The position numbers and the translations under genes were made by a program. DNA of 64,000 nt from Flammeovirgaceae bacterium. GTDB lineage: Bacteria; Bacteroidota; Bacteroidia; Cytophagales; Cyclobacteriaceae. The notes beneath the pieces were generated by a model, which saw only the letters and a program-made list of their open reading frames with translations, made no database searches and was not told where the DNA came from. The stretch is from NCBI GenBank assembly GCA_020635915.1, contig JACJYU010000001.1, forward strand, positions 1,402,501-1,466,500, written 5' to 3'. Below, one piece after another: positions 41,086 to 49,018 of this stretch (positions are counted from its first letter, which is position 1; every line of letters starts with the position of its first letter).

Positions 41086-41117
41086 CAAAGATCAACGAAG
41101 CCATGCCCAATTCCAAA
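41086..41117 (-). promoter_or_regulatory. ribD promoter overlapping the 5' end of prmC
   Basis: On the minus strand TTTG (41117-41114), 20 bases, then GATCTTTG (41093-41086), with one mismatch to the consensus. The -33 box lies inside the prmC coding region, which starts at 41103. Transcription should begin near 41081, which argues for the ribD start at 41068. Confidence 0.6.
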
Positions 41118-41948
41118 GACATCTATAAATGGATGGTTGAACACATCACGGTGGACGAACCTTCAGAAGAAGTGGCGGGCATTGCCTACCTGCTCCTGGA
41201 AAAGAAATTCAACATCACCCGTTCACAAATAATCGCGGGCCGGGAGGTGCCTTTCAGTGAAGGGGAAGCAAAAGGGTTTATCGACAGGATCAACAAGGGC
41301 GAGCCCATCCAATACATAATTGGCACTCAGGAATTTTACGGAAGGGAATTTGAAGTCAACCCCTCTGTGTTGATCCCAAGGCCGGAAACGGAACTGCTTG
41401 TTTCCACCGTACTGAGCCACCTGGACAATTTAAAAATATCCAACCCCAAAATACTGGATATTGGCACCGGGTCAGGCTGCATCCCCATCACCCTGCAACT
41501 GGAAATTGGCCTGGCAAGCATTGGCGGGATAGACATAAGCGAAACGGCCATTGCCACTGCCCGGAGGAACAATGCACGGCACCACACGGAAGTACGGTTC
41601 TCGATTGCCGATGTTTTGTCACAGCCCCTCCCCGATCACCATTACGATATCATCGTGGGCAACCCCCCATACGTTACTGAAAAGGAAAAACCATACCTGA
41701 AGGAAAACGTGCTCAACTTTGAGCCGCACCTCGCCCTGTTTGTCCCCGACCACGACCCCCTGCTTTTTTACAAGGCCATTGCAAGAAAAAGCCGGGAATG
41801 CCTGAACTACGGAGGAGCTGTGGTAGTGGAGGTAAACGAATTGCACGGAAACGATGTGGAAGTGGCCTTTATGGACCATTCCTTTCGGTTTATAGAGCTT
41901 ATCAAGGATTATTCCGGAAAGGACAGGGTCGTGAAAGCGATTTTGTAA
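41103..41948 (+). CDS. prmC: Release factor glutamine methyltransferase PrmC
   Basis: PrmC methylates the GGQ glutamine of peptide chain release factors using SAM. The 281-residue protein has the N-terminal helical domain (GEPIQYIIGTQEFYGREFEV, VLIPRPETELL), the SAM loop ILDIGTGSGCIPITLQ and the NPPY catalytic motif in IIVGNPPYVTEKEK. Both domains are complete. It is followed by a hairpin terminator region before the convergent rocD. Confidence 0.96.
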   Translation: MPNSKDIYKWMVEHITVDEPSEEVAGIAYLLLEKKFNITRSQIIAGREVPFSEGEAKGFIDRINKGEPIQYIIGTQEFYGREFEVNPSVLIPRPETELLVSTVLSHLDNLKISNPKILDIGTGSGCIPITLQLEIGLASIGGIDISETAIATARRNNARHHTEVRFSIADVLSQPLPDHHYDIIVGNPPYVTEKEKPYLKENVLNFEPHLALFVPDHDPLLFYKAIARKSRECLNYGGAVVVEVNELHGNDVEVAFMDHSFRFIELIKDYSGKDRVVKAIL

Positions 41949-41980
41949 AAGCCCTGCACTGAAGGAGCGCACCAATAGGG

Positions 41981-42014
41981 AAAAGGCACCAGGTTGCCAA
42001 ACCACCCGGTGCCC
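41981..42014 (-). terminator. Rho-independent terminator of rocD
   Basis: On the minus strand GGCACC-GG...CC-GGTGCC pairs across 42013-41985 and is followed by TTTT (41984-41981). It may also serve the convergent prmC transcript. Confidence 0.65.
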
Positions 42015-42024
42015 CGTGTTCTTC

Positions 42025-43263
42025 CTACTTTTTATAGTTGACGGCCACCTTCTCGATTATGTCGCAGCACTCATGCAGTTGCTCCTCCGTCATTACCAAC
42101 GGGGGCGCAAAACGAATGATGTTGCCATGGGTAGGCTTGGCCAGCAGGCCGTTCTCCTTCAGTTGCACGCAAATGTTCCAGGCCGTGCTGCTGTCGGGCG
42201 TGTCATTCACCACAATCGCATTGAGCAAGCCCTTTCCACGCACCAATGTCACCAGGTCACATTTTTTGATAAGGGCATTCATCCGCTCCCTGAATAGTTT
42301 GCCCAGCTTCCCGGCATTTTCGGCCAGCTTCTCATCCACCACCACTTCAAGGGCTGCCTTGCACACCACAGCGGCCAGCGGGTTGCCTCCAAAAGTGGAC
42401 CCATGCTCGCCCGGCTTGATGCCCAACATGATGGCATCATCGGCAAGCACACAGGAAATAGGGAGCACGCCCCCGGAAATTGCCTTTCCTAAAATCAACA
42501 GGTCGGGGCGGACCCCCTCATGATCGCTGGCCAGCATTTTTCCCGTGCGCGCAATCCCTGTCTGGATTTCGTCCACCATCAACAGCACATTGTTTTTCTT
42601 GCAAAGCTCACTGGCTTTTTTCAGGTACCCTTCCGCAGGCACAAATATCCCTGCTTCACCCTGGATGGGTTCTATGAGCAAGGCCGCCACATTGGGGTTC
42701 TTGAGTTCCTGTTCCAGTACTTCGATGTTGTCATACTCCACGACTTTAAACCCTGGGTTAAATGGGCCGAAGCCCCTTCTGGCAGAAGGATCCGATGAGG
42801 CGGAAATGATCGTGGTGGTCCTGCCATGAAAATTCTTTTGTGCCGTGATGATAAGGGCTTCGTTTTCGGGGATGCCCTTTACGTTATACCCCCACTTTCT
42901 CACCAGCTTAATTCCTGTTTCCACCCCTTCGGCCCCGCTGTTCATGAACAACACCTTGTCATAGCCGAACATTTCACAGATAAACTTTTCCGCCACGCCC
43001 AACTTATCGTTATAAAATGCCCGCGAGGTGAGCGTCAACTCTTTGGCCTGGTCGATGAGCGCGGTAATAATCCGCGGGTGGCAGTGCCCCTGGTTGACCG
43101 CGCTGTAAGCAGAGAGGAAGTCGTAGTACCGCTTTCCTTCCACGTCCCAAAGGAACACGCCTTCCCCTTTGTTCAGCACCACGTCAATGGGCTTGTAGTT
43201 GTGCGCCCCATATTTTTGTTCTAAAGCGATTGCCTCCTGGCTGGATGTGATGGTAGTTTCCAT
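42025..43263 (-). CDS. rocD: Ornithine--oxo-acid transaminase
   Basis: This class III PLP aminotransferase moves the delta-amino group of ornithine to 2-oxoglutarate, giving glutamate semialdehyde (arginine/proline catabolism). The 412-residue protein has YGAHNYKPIDVVL near the start, FMNSGAEGVETGIKLVRKWGY, VDEIQTGIARTGKML and LILGKAISGGVLPIS with the PLP lysine. The ATG at 43263 is preferred over the TTG at 43269. No other arginine-catabolic gene is adjacent. Confidence 0.95.
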   Translation of the reverse strand: METTITSSQEAIALEQKYGAHNYKPIDVVLNKGEGVFLWDVEGKRYYDFLSAYSAVNQGHCHPRIITALIDQAKELTLTSRAFYNDKLGVAEKFICEMFGYDKVLFMNSGAEGVETGIKLVRKWGYNVKGIPENEALIITAQKNFHGRTTTIISASSDPSARRGFGPFNPGFKVVEYDNIEVLEQELKNPNVAALLIEPIQGEAGIFVPAEGYLKKASELCKKNNVLLMVDEIQTGIARTGKMLASDHEGVRPDLLILGKAISGGVLPISCVLADDAIMLGIKPGEHGSTFGGNPLAAVVCKAALEVVVDEKLAENAGKLGKLFRERMNALIKKCDLVTLVRGKGLLNAIVVNDTPDSSTAWNICVQLKENGLLAKPTHGNIIRFAPPLVMTEEQLHECCDIIEKVAVNYKK

Positions 43264-43377
43264 AATCAAAAATGTTTTTATTCGTGTAACCCTTCAGAAA
43301 TTGTGCGCCTGGTCCCTGATTGGCCTGGCCGGAAATATCCTGCTAAATCATGTAAGGTGCGCCTAATCTGATAGGTG

Positions 43378-43408
43378 CAAAGATAGTGATTTGCGCCCAA
43401 TCGCCTAA
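43378..43408 (-). promoter_or_regulatory. rocD promoter
   Basis: On the minus strand TTAG (43408-43405), 19 bases, then TATCTTTG (43385-43378), a perfect -7 element. It lies back-to-back with the rmuC promoter, and the rocD leader would be about 110 bases. Confidence 0.6.
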
Positions 43409-43416
43409 AAGGCCGG

Positions 43417-43447
43417 GTTGGGCTTGCCGTTTTTTGCCCTAACTTTA
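43417..43447 (+). promoter_or_regulatory. rmuC promoter, almost leaderless
   Basis: GTTG (43417-43420), 19 bases, TAACTTTA (43440-43447), with one mismatch per box. The -7 element ends five bases before the rmuC ATG. Confidence 0.5.
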
Positions 43448-43452
43448 CCACG

Positions 43453-44763
43453 ATGGAAATAGTGTTTTTGATTTCAGGGGTTGCCATTGGCGCTGTTGTG
43501 GGATGGCTGGCCGCCAAGTACAGGCATTCGTCCGACAATGCTTCTTTGGCCATAGAACAGGAAAAAGCCCGGGCGCTGGCGGCACAGGCTGCCGACTTAA
43601 AAAAGGAACTAGGCCAACTTCGCCACGACAACCTGGGGCTTAACACAAGTTTGTCGTCTACGGAAGCGGACTACCGCAACCTTCAGGAGAAGCTGGCAGA
43701 GCAAAAAAAAGAATTGGAGGCGTTGCAGGGGAAGTTTACCGTTCAGTTTGAAAACCTGGCCAACAAAATATTTGAAGAGAAGAGCAAGAAGTTCACCGAA
43801 CAAAACAAAACCAACCTCAGCGATGTGCTGAAGCCATTAGGGGAAAAGATCACGGAGTTTGAAAAAAAAATAGACCAATCGCACAAAGACGCCATCGCAA
43901 AAAACGCCAGCCTTTTCAATGAGCTAAAAAACCTGAAAGACCTTAACCTGCAAATGGGCGAAGATGCCCGCAACCTGACCCGCGCCCTCAAGAGCGACAC
44001 CAAGGCCCAAGGCTCCTGGGGGGAGTTGATTTTGGAAACCATCCTCGAAAAATCAGGCCTGGAAAAAGGAAGGGAATACGTGGTGCAGGAAACCTTTTAT
44101 ACGGAAGACGGACGAAGGCAGCGCCCCGATGTGATCGTGAACCTGCCCGACTCACGGCATATTATCATCGATTCCAAAATGAGCTTGACGGCCTACAACA
44201 ATTATGTGAACGCTGAAAAGGACAACGACAGGGACGCCCAGGTAAAACTGCACCTGCAGTCCATCAAGCAGCACATGCGAATCCTTGCCGAAAAAAATTA
44301 CCAGAAAAACTACAGCGACAACGGGCTGGATTTTGTGATCATGTTCATTCCCATTGAAACGGCCTATTTGCTTGCCATTCAATCCGACCCCAAACTTTAT
44401 GAAGAAGCTTTCGACAAAAGGATTGTGTTTGTGAGCCCCACATTGTTGCTTCCGTCCCTACAGCTCATTAAAAGCGTGTGGCGGCAAGAGCACCAGAACA
44501 GGAACGTGATAGAAATCGCCAAGCGGGCAGGGGACCTGTACGATAAATTCGTGGGCTTCACCGATGACCTGCTGACGCTGGGCAAGCACCTCAACTCTTC
44601 AAAGAAATTCTACGAAGAGTCCATGAAAAAACTATCCATGGGGAGCGGCAACCTGGTGGGCAAGGTGGAAAACTTGAAAAAGCTGGGGGCCAAGGCCGAA
44701 AAAACCATCGACCCAAAATTGTTGGGACGGGCCGAAGACCAGGCCGACCTCTTCGAGAGCTAA
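43453..44763 (+). CDS. rmuC: DNA recombination protein RmuC
   Basis: RmuC is a membrane-anchored coiled-coil protein with a nuclease-like core that limits inversions at short inverted repeats. The 436-residue protein has one N-terminal membrane helix (IVFLISGVAIGAVVGWLAA), a coiled coil (about 35-190) and the RmuC core. The core contains QGSWGELILETILEKSGLEKG, RRQRPDVIVNLPDSRHIIIDSK-type sequence and FVSPTLLLPSLQLIKS. The acidic residues of the core (RPDVIV, IDSK) are present. Confidence 0.95.
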   Translation: MEIVFLISGVAIGAVVGWLAAKYRHSSDNASLAIEQEKARALAAQAADLKKELGQLRHDNLGLNTSLSSTEADYRNLQEKLAEQKKELEALQGKFTVQFENLANKIFEEKSKKFTEQNKTNLSDVLKPLGEKITEFEKKIDQSHKDAIAKNASLFNELKNLKDLNLQMGEDARNLTRALKSDTKAQGSWGELILETILEKSGLEKGREYVVQETFYTEDGRRQRPDVIVNLPDSRHIIIDSKMSLTAYNNYVNAEKDNDRDAQVKLHLQSIKQHMRILAEKNYQKNYSDNGLDFVIMFIPIETAYLLAIQSDPKLYEEAFDKRIVFVSPTLLLPSLQLIKSVWRQEHQNRNVIEIAKRAGDLYDKFVGFTDDLLTLGKHLNSSKKFYEESMKKLSMGSGNLVGKVENLKKLGAKAEKTIDPKLLGRAEDQADLFES

Positions 44764-44807
44764 GATAGCTTTGCGGTGCTTTCACGGCCTACCCGTTAAA
44801 AATAAAC

Positions 44808-44815
44808 TAAGTTTG
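44808..44815 (+). promoter_or_regulatory. -7 element of the GroES-like gene
   Basis: TAAGTTTG matches TAnnTTTG exactly, 15 bases upstream of the ATG at 44831. No clear -33 element. Confidence 0.45.
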
Positions 44816-44830
44816 CATTTTTGAAAGGAC

Positions 44831-45202
44831 ATGAAAATAACGGCAGACAACAAGCTGAAAAAAATAATAGTGGTGGGCGACCGCGTGCTCATCAAGCCTA
44901 AAAAACAAAATGACAAAACCGCCAGCGGGCTGTACCTTCCCCCCGGTGTACAGGAAAAGGAAAAAATCCAAAGCGGCTACATCATCAAAGTGGGGCCGGG
45001 GTACCCCATCCCTACCCCGGCAGGTGAAGATGATTTATGGAAAGGCAAAGAGGAGGTGAAGTACCTGCCCCTGCAGGCACAAGAGGGCGACTTGGCCATT
45101 TTCCTTCAAAAGGGTGCGGTAGAGGTCATGTATGAAAGTGAAAAATACTTTATTGTGCCCCAGTCATCCATACTTATGCTTGAACGGGAAGAAGACCTAT
45201 AA
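44831..45202 (+). CDS. Stand-alone GroES-family co-chaperone-like protein
   Basis: The 123-residue protein is a GroES-fold member with VVGDRVLIKPKKQNDKTASGLYLPP at the N-terminus. The mobile loop keeps the hydrophobic tripeptide (LYL where GroES has IVL). The C-terminus (GDLAIFLQKGAVEVMYESEKYFIVP, SILMLE) follows the GroES pattern. An extra 20-25 residues after VGPGYPIPTPAG, with many charges, make it longer than the usual 95. There is no groEL nearby, so this is a paralogue with a separate role or a non-cognate partner. Its stop overlaps the ATG of the 70-residue gene (TAATG). Confidence 0.85.
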   Translation: MKITADNKLKKIIVVGDRVLIKPKKQNDKTASGLYLPPGVQEKEKIQSGYIIKVGPGYPIPTPAGEDDLWKGKEEVKYLPLQAQEGDLAIFLQKGAVEVMYESEKYFIVPQSSILMLEREEDL

Positions 45203-45414
45203 TGGCCGGGCTATCATTTGACGTGCTGAGGGTGGGAAAAAGGTACCGGCTTACCAACTATGGCGACAGGTATGATTTTATCATTGAGTCCATAATGGCC
45301 AATGGTGATTTTAAAGTAAAGGACATCCACACCCTGGAAAGGTATTTTTTGAAAGACGTGTTGAAATTTGGGAAAGGCAGGGATTTCCACCTGGACGAGC
45401 TAAGCACGCCATGA
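45202..45414 (+). CDS. 70-residue protein of unknown function coupled to the GroES-like gene
   Basis: No family is recognised. The protein is soluble and looks like a small all-beta fold with alternating strands (SFDVLRVGKRYRLTNYG, RYDFIIESIMANGDFKVKDI). It starts on the same A as the stop of the GroES-like gene, so translation is coupled. This points to a joint function or complex, by inference only. Confidence 0.7.
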   Translation: MAGLSFDVLRVGKRYRLTNYGDRYDFIIESIMANGDFKVKDIHTLERYFLKDVLKFGKGRDFHLDELSTP

Positions 45415-45592
45415 GCCTATCCGTTTCTCAAAACGCCAGGCAACCGTGCAGTCCCGTGGCGTTCACGGGCACCTTCCGTGCAAAGGCTTGAACCATCCCC
45501 TTTGGCAAATAAATTTTCTTTTTGTGAATTTGACACAAATCCTTTAACCAATGTAGATTGCCCCCGGCACCGCTGGCTAAACCCCTTTTCCC

Positions 45593-47326
45593 ATGATTGC
45601 GATACGAAGGATCTATGACCACAACAACCCTGTCAATCAGATGGCAATTGTGCAGTGCAAGGCCATATTGGTGGCGCAGTTCCCCCACCTTTCCCCTGCC
45701 GAGGCCGATGAAATATTTATTGCCGCCAAAAACCCGCTGGCCACACGGTTCAGGTACGTGGTGCTGGTGGCGGAAGCCAGGAACAAAAAGGTATTGGGCG
45801 TGGTGATAGCGTCATATTTCCCAAAGGAAAAATTCTATTTCCTGGATTACATTGCTGCCCACCAGCACCGGAGCGGTGGCGGTGTGGGGGGCGCCTTGTA
45901 CGAACGGCTCCGCGAAGAGGCGGCCGCGGCCAATGCCATAGGGATATTCTTCGATTGCCTCCCGGACGGGCCGGAACTGTGCCCGGACGAAAAGGAGAGA
46001 AAGCAAAACATAGCCCGGCTTAGGTTTTACGAACGCTACGGGGCGCGCCCCATTGAGGGCACGTTATACGAGCTTCCCCGCAGCGACCGGTCTGTTTTTC
46101 ACCTGGTGTTTGAAGGCCCCGGGGAAAAGCCGGGGCTCAAGGCTTCCGATGGAAGGAAAATCATCAAGGCCATCCTGGAAAACAAGCACAGCGCCAAATG
46201 CCCTCCCGAATATATCCGTAAGGTGGTGGGCTCCATTATGGGCAACACTTTGCTGCTCCGTGCCAAAAAACACTTGCGCAAGGAAAAGTACATTGAAATA
46301 AAAAGGGAAATCCCTTCGGATAAAAAAATTGGCCTGGTGGTGAACGAAGGGCATATCATCCACCATGTAAAAGACAAAGGGTACCTTGAGTCGCCCGTGC
46401 GGGTGAAGAGCATCCTTAAGGAAATCGATAAGGTGAAGATTTTTGAAAAGATGCCTGCAAAAAACCATCCGGACAGTTGGGTGGAAGAAGTGCACGACCC
46501 GTTGTTTGTCCAATTCCTGAAAAACGTTTGTGCGGCAGCAAAGGACGATGCGATTTTCTATCCTGAGATTTTCCCCAAGCGCTTTTCAGAACGCATTCCA
46601 TTGCGGCCCGAGCACCAGATCGGCTATTATTGCATCGACAGCACCACGCCCCTTCACGCCAACGCGTACAAGGCGTCCAGGGCCGCGGTCAACTGTGCGC
46701 TCACGGCTGCCAACCAGGTGCTCAACGGACGGCAAATGGCCTACGCCCTGGTGCGGCCTCCCGGCCATCATGCCGAGCGGAAATATTTCGGGGGCTTTTG
46801 CTACCTCAATTCCAATGCCGTGGCAGCAAACTACCTGAGCAAAAAGGGGAAAGTGGCCATCCTTGATATCGACTACCACCATGGCAACGGGCAGCAAAAT
46901 ATTTTTTACGAAAGAAATGACGTGCTCACCATATCCATCCATGGAGACCCGGTATATGCCTATCCCAACTTTACCGGCTTTGCTGACGAAACCGGAAAAG
47001 GGGAGGGCGAAGGGTTTAACCTGAACATTCCCCTGAAGAAAGGGACCGATGGAAAAACATACAGAAAAGCCCTGGGGCTGGCCATCGACAAGATACAGGC
47101 CTTTGGCCCCACCTACCTTGTCATTGCATTGGGGCTGGACACGGCACAGGGTGACCCTACCGGCACGTGGATGCTGTCGTCCAATGACTTTGTGGAAAAT
47201 GGCAAGCGGCTGGCCCACCTGAACCTGCCCACTTTGATCGTGCAGGAGGGTGGGTACAAAAACAGGGACCTGGGCATCAACGCCCGACATTTTTTTGAAG
47301 GATTGTGGGAGGGGTATTATCGCTAG
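45593..47326 (+). CDS. GNAT acetyltransferase fused to HDAC/acetylpolyamine-amidohydrolase-type deacetylase
   Basis: A single 577-residue protein. Residues 1-165 look like a GNAT acetyltransferase (YVVLVAEARNKKVLGVVIASYF, YIAAHQHRSGGGVGGALYERL with the acetyl-CoA loop, RLRFYERYGARPI). A basic linker spans 170-240. Residues 245-577 are a class II HDAC/acetylpolyamine amidohydrolase domain with all catalytic elements: RPPGHHAE (His392-His393), FGGFCYLNSNA, DIDYHHGNG (Asp427, His429 zinc ligands), GLDTAQGDPTG (Asp516 third ligand) and QEGGY (transition-state Tyr). It is cytoplasmic. The likely substrates are acetylated polyamines or lysines; the fusion suggests that one protein both adds and removes an acetyl group. 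Confidence 0.85.
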   Translation: MIAIRRIYDHNNPVNQMAIVQCKAILVAQFPHLSPAEADEIFIAAKNPLATRFRYVVLVAEARNKKVLGVVIASYFPKEKFYFLDYIAAHQHRSGGGVGGALYERLREEAAAANAIGIFFDCLPDGPELCPDEKERKQNIARLRFYERYGARPIEGTLYELPRSDRSVFHLVFEGPGEKPGLKASDGRKIIKAILENKHSAKCPPEYIRKVVGSIMGNTLLLRAKKHLRKEKYIEIKREIPSDKKIGLVVNEGHIIHHVKDKGYLESPVRVKSILKEIDKVKIFEKMPAKNHPDSWVEEVHDPLFVQFLKNVCAAAKDDAIFYPEIFPKRFSERIPLRPEHQIGYYCIDSTTPLHANAYKASRAAVNCALTAANQVLNGRQMAYALVRPPGHHAERKYFGGFCYLNSNAVAANYLSKKGKVAILDIDYHHGNGQQNIFYERNDVLTISIHGDPVYAYPNFTGFADETGKGEGEGFNLNIPLKKGTDGKTYRKALGLAIDKIQAFGPTYLVIALGLDTAQGDPTGTWMLSSNDFVENGKRLAHLNLPTLIVQEGGYKNRDLGINARHFFEGLWEGYYR

Positions 47327-47343
47327 CCCTAACCGCAAAAAAA

Positions 47344-47369
47344 GCCCACAACAGGTGCGTGTTGTGGGC
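47344..47369. terminator. Hairpin terminator between the deacetylase fusion and a convergent lipoprotein gene
   Basis: GCCCACAACA (47344-47353), a six-base loop, TGTTGTGGGC (47360-47369). The A-run just to the left gives a T-tail on the minus strand, so it mainly terminates the lipoprotein gene. Confidence 0.85.
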
Positions 47370-47391
47370 CTTCTGTGGAAGTTTATAATTC

Positions 47392-47796
47392 CTACACCCG
47401 GGTGTAGGTAGATACGTTTTTACAACCACCATCCGAGGCGTCATCCTGTTGCGTAATGGTCAATGTGTTGCCGGAAACCTCAAAGGTAACCGTGATGGTA
47501 ATGGTAATGCCCCCAGCAGACTCGGTGATGCTGAGTTGGTTGCCGCTAACGGTATACGGTATGGCAGGGTCACTACCAATTTTTACTGTGTTTTCAGTCA
47601 CCACAATACGCTCGCAGGAGGAGGTACATGTTTCCGACCCGTTGTCAGTAGGGTCCAAGCACCCACTGGAAACAAAACTCTTTTCTTCCCAGGTCCCGAT
47701 CAAAGCCGCGCCCGGGGACTCGTCATCGTCTTTGCAGGAAGAAACGGCCAAAGGCACCACGAGGACAATAAACAACATCTTGATAAAATTTTTCAT
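47392..47796 (-). CDS. Lipocalin-like small lipoprotein
   Basis: The 134-residue protein has a lipoprotein signal (IKMLFIVLVVPLAVSSC, lipid Cys near 21) followed by an acidic KDDDESPG tether, typical for surface-directed lipoproteins in Bacteroidota. The body (LIGTWEEKSF, then repeated strands such as NQLSITESAGGITITITVTFEVSGNTLTI) fits the lipocalin-like families of this phylum. Several cysteines (CLDPT, ETCTSSCER, GGCKN) may form disulfides. Ligand unknown. Confidence 0.75.
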   Translation of the reverse strand: MKNFIKMLFIVLVVPLAVSSCKDDDESPGAALIGTWEEKSFVSSGCLDPTDNGSETCTSSCERIVVTENTVKIGSDPAIPYTVSGNQLSITESAGGITITITVTFEVSGNTLTITQQDDASDGGCKNVSTYTRV

Positions 47797-48017
47797 GGCT
47801 GGTTGGTTTGGTTTATATAAATATATGGTTTATCCTCCATACCTACCGTAAATAATTGCACAAAAATACTACCCTGGGAAGGACGATGCCGCTACCTTTG
47901 GTTCGCACCCCCCTTGAGGGGAAAACCGGTTCCCTTGCCCATTAGGGGCGAGGTAAATGACCTTTGTCCAACGGTATAACAATTATGACCTCATAAAACC
48001 CTTAACAATAGATAAAA

Positions 48018-48980
48018 ATGTTGGCGGAAAAAATCATCAAAGCAGAAAAAACAATACGGCCCTTTGTTCGCGAAACCCCCCTGGAATATTCCTACCCACT
48101 TTCTGCCGGGGCCGGCTGCGAGGTCTATTTAAAAATGGAAAACCAGCAGGTGACCGGGTCGTTCAAGGCCAGGGGGGCAATGAACAAAATCCTTTCCTTA
48201 AGGGACGATGGAAGGAAAATCATCACGGCATCAACGGGCAACCATGGGCTGGGGGTGGCCCACGCCTTAAAGGCAACGGGAAAAGACGGCATGATATTCC
48301 TTCCCCGCAAGGCCTCCACGGCCAAGATAGAGGCCATCAAACAAAGGGGCGTGCCCGTTGAATTTTATGGCGACAGCGGGGAAGCCACGGAAAAGCATGC
48401 CCGCCAATACGCCCGCGAAAACGATCAGGTGTATGTATCCCCCTACAACGATGAGGACGTGGTTGCCGGCCAGGGCACCATCGGGGCAGAGTTGTACCGT
48501 CAACTGCCTTCACTGGATGCCGTGTTCGTCTCCATTGGCGGTGGCGGTTTGGCCGGGGGCATTGCCACATACCTGAAATCCGTCAACCCGAAAGTCAGGA
48601 TTGTGGGCTGTTTGCCCGCCCATGCGCCCGTGATGTATGAATGCGTAAAAGCCGGAAAGGTGATAGGGGTACAGGAAAAGCCTACGCTCTCCGATGGCAC
48701 CGCAGGGGGCATCGACCACGATGCCATCACCTTCGCCATGTGCAGGGATTTGGTGGACGAATATGTCCTCGTTTCGGAAGAAGCGATTTTACATGCCATG
48801 AGGCTAGTGCTGGCACAACACCACCAAGTGATAGAGGGCTCCGCAGGCGTGGCTGTCGCCTCCATCCTCCAACAACAGGAAAAATTCAAGGGCAAGAAGG
48901 TGGCCGTGGTGGTATGTGGCGGTAATGTAAGCGGTGAGGTGCTCAAAAAGGTGGTATGCACCGGCCAGAATCCTTTTTAA
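48018..48980 (+). CDS. Threonine/serine dehydratase (PLP fold type II)
   Basis: This catabolic-type enzyme converts threonine or serine to the oxo acid and ammonia. The 320-residue protein lacks the regulatory ACT domain. The PLP lysine lies in QVTGSFKARGAMNK, the substrate loop is ITASTGNHGLGVAHA, and the phosphate-binding glycine loop is SIGGGGLAGGIA. A serine racemase or hydroxyaspartate dehydratase role is also possible. It lies 38 bases upstream of the NRAMP-PxpA gene on the same strand and may share its transcript. Confidence 0.88.
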   Translation: MLAEKIIKAEKTIRPFVRETPLEYSYPLSAGAGCEVYLKMENQQVTGSFKARGAMNKILSLRDDGRKIITASTGNHGLGVAHALKATGKDGMIFLPRKASTAKIEAIKQRGVPVEFYGDSGEATEKHARQYARENDQVYVSPYNDEDVVAGQGTIGAELYRQLPSLDAVFVSIGGGGLAGGIATYLKSVNPKVRIVGCLPAHAPVMYECVKAGKVIGVQEKPTLSDGTAGGIDHDAITFAMCRDLVDEYVLVSEEAILHAMRLVLAQHHQVIEGSAGVAVASILQQQEKFKGKKVAVVVCGGNVSGEVLKKVVCTGQNPF

Positions 48981-49018
48981 ATTCACTAAAATAGCACCTG
49001 GTCCTTCCAGGCAACACT

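Noticed and set aside
40040..41122. ribD start upstream at 41122 or 41083
   Set aside because: These starts lie in or too close to the promoter and overlap prmC; the ATG at 41068 matches family N-termini.
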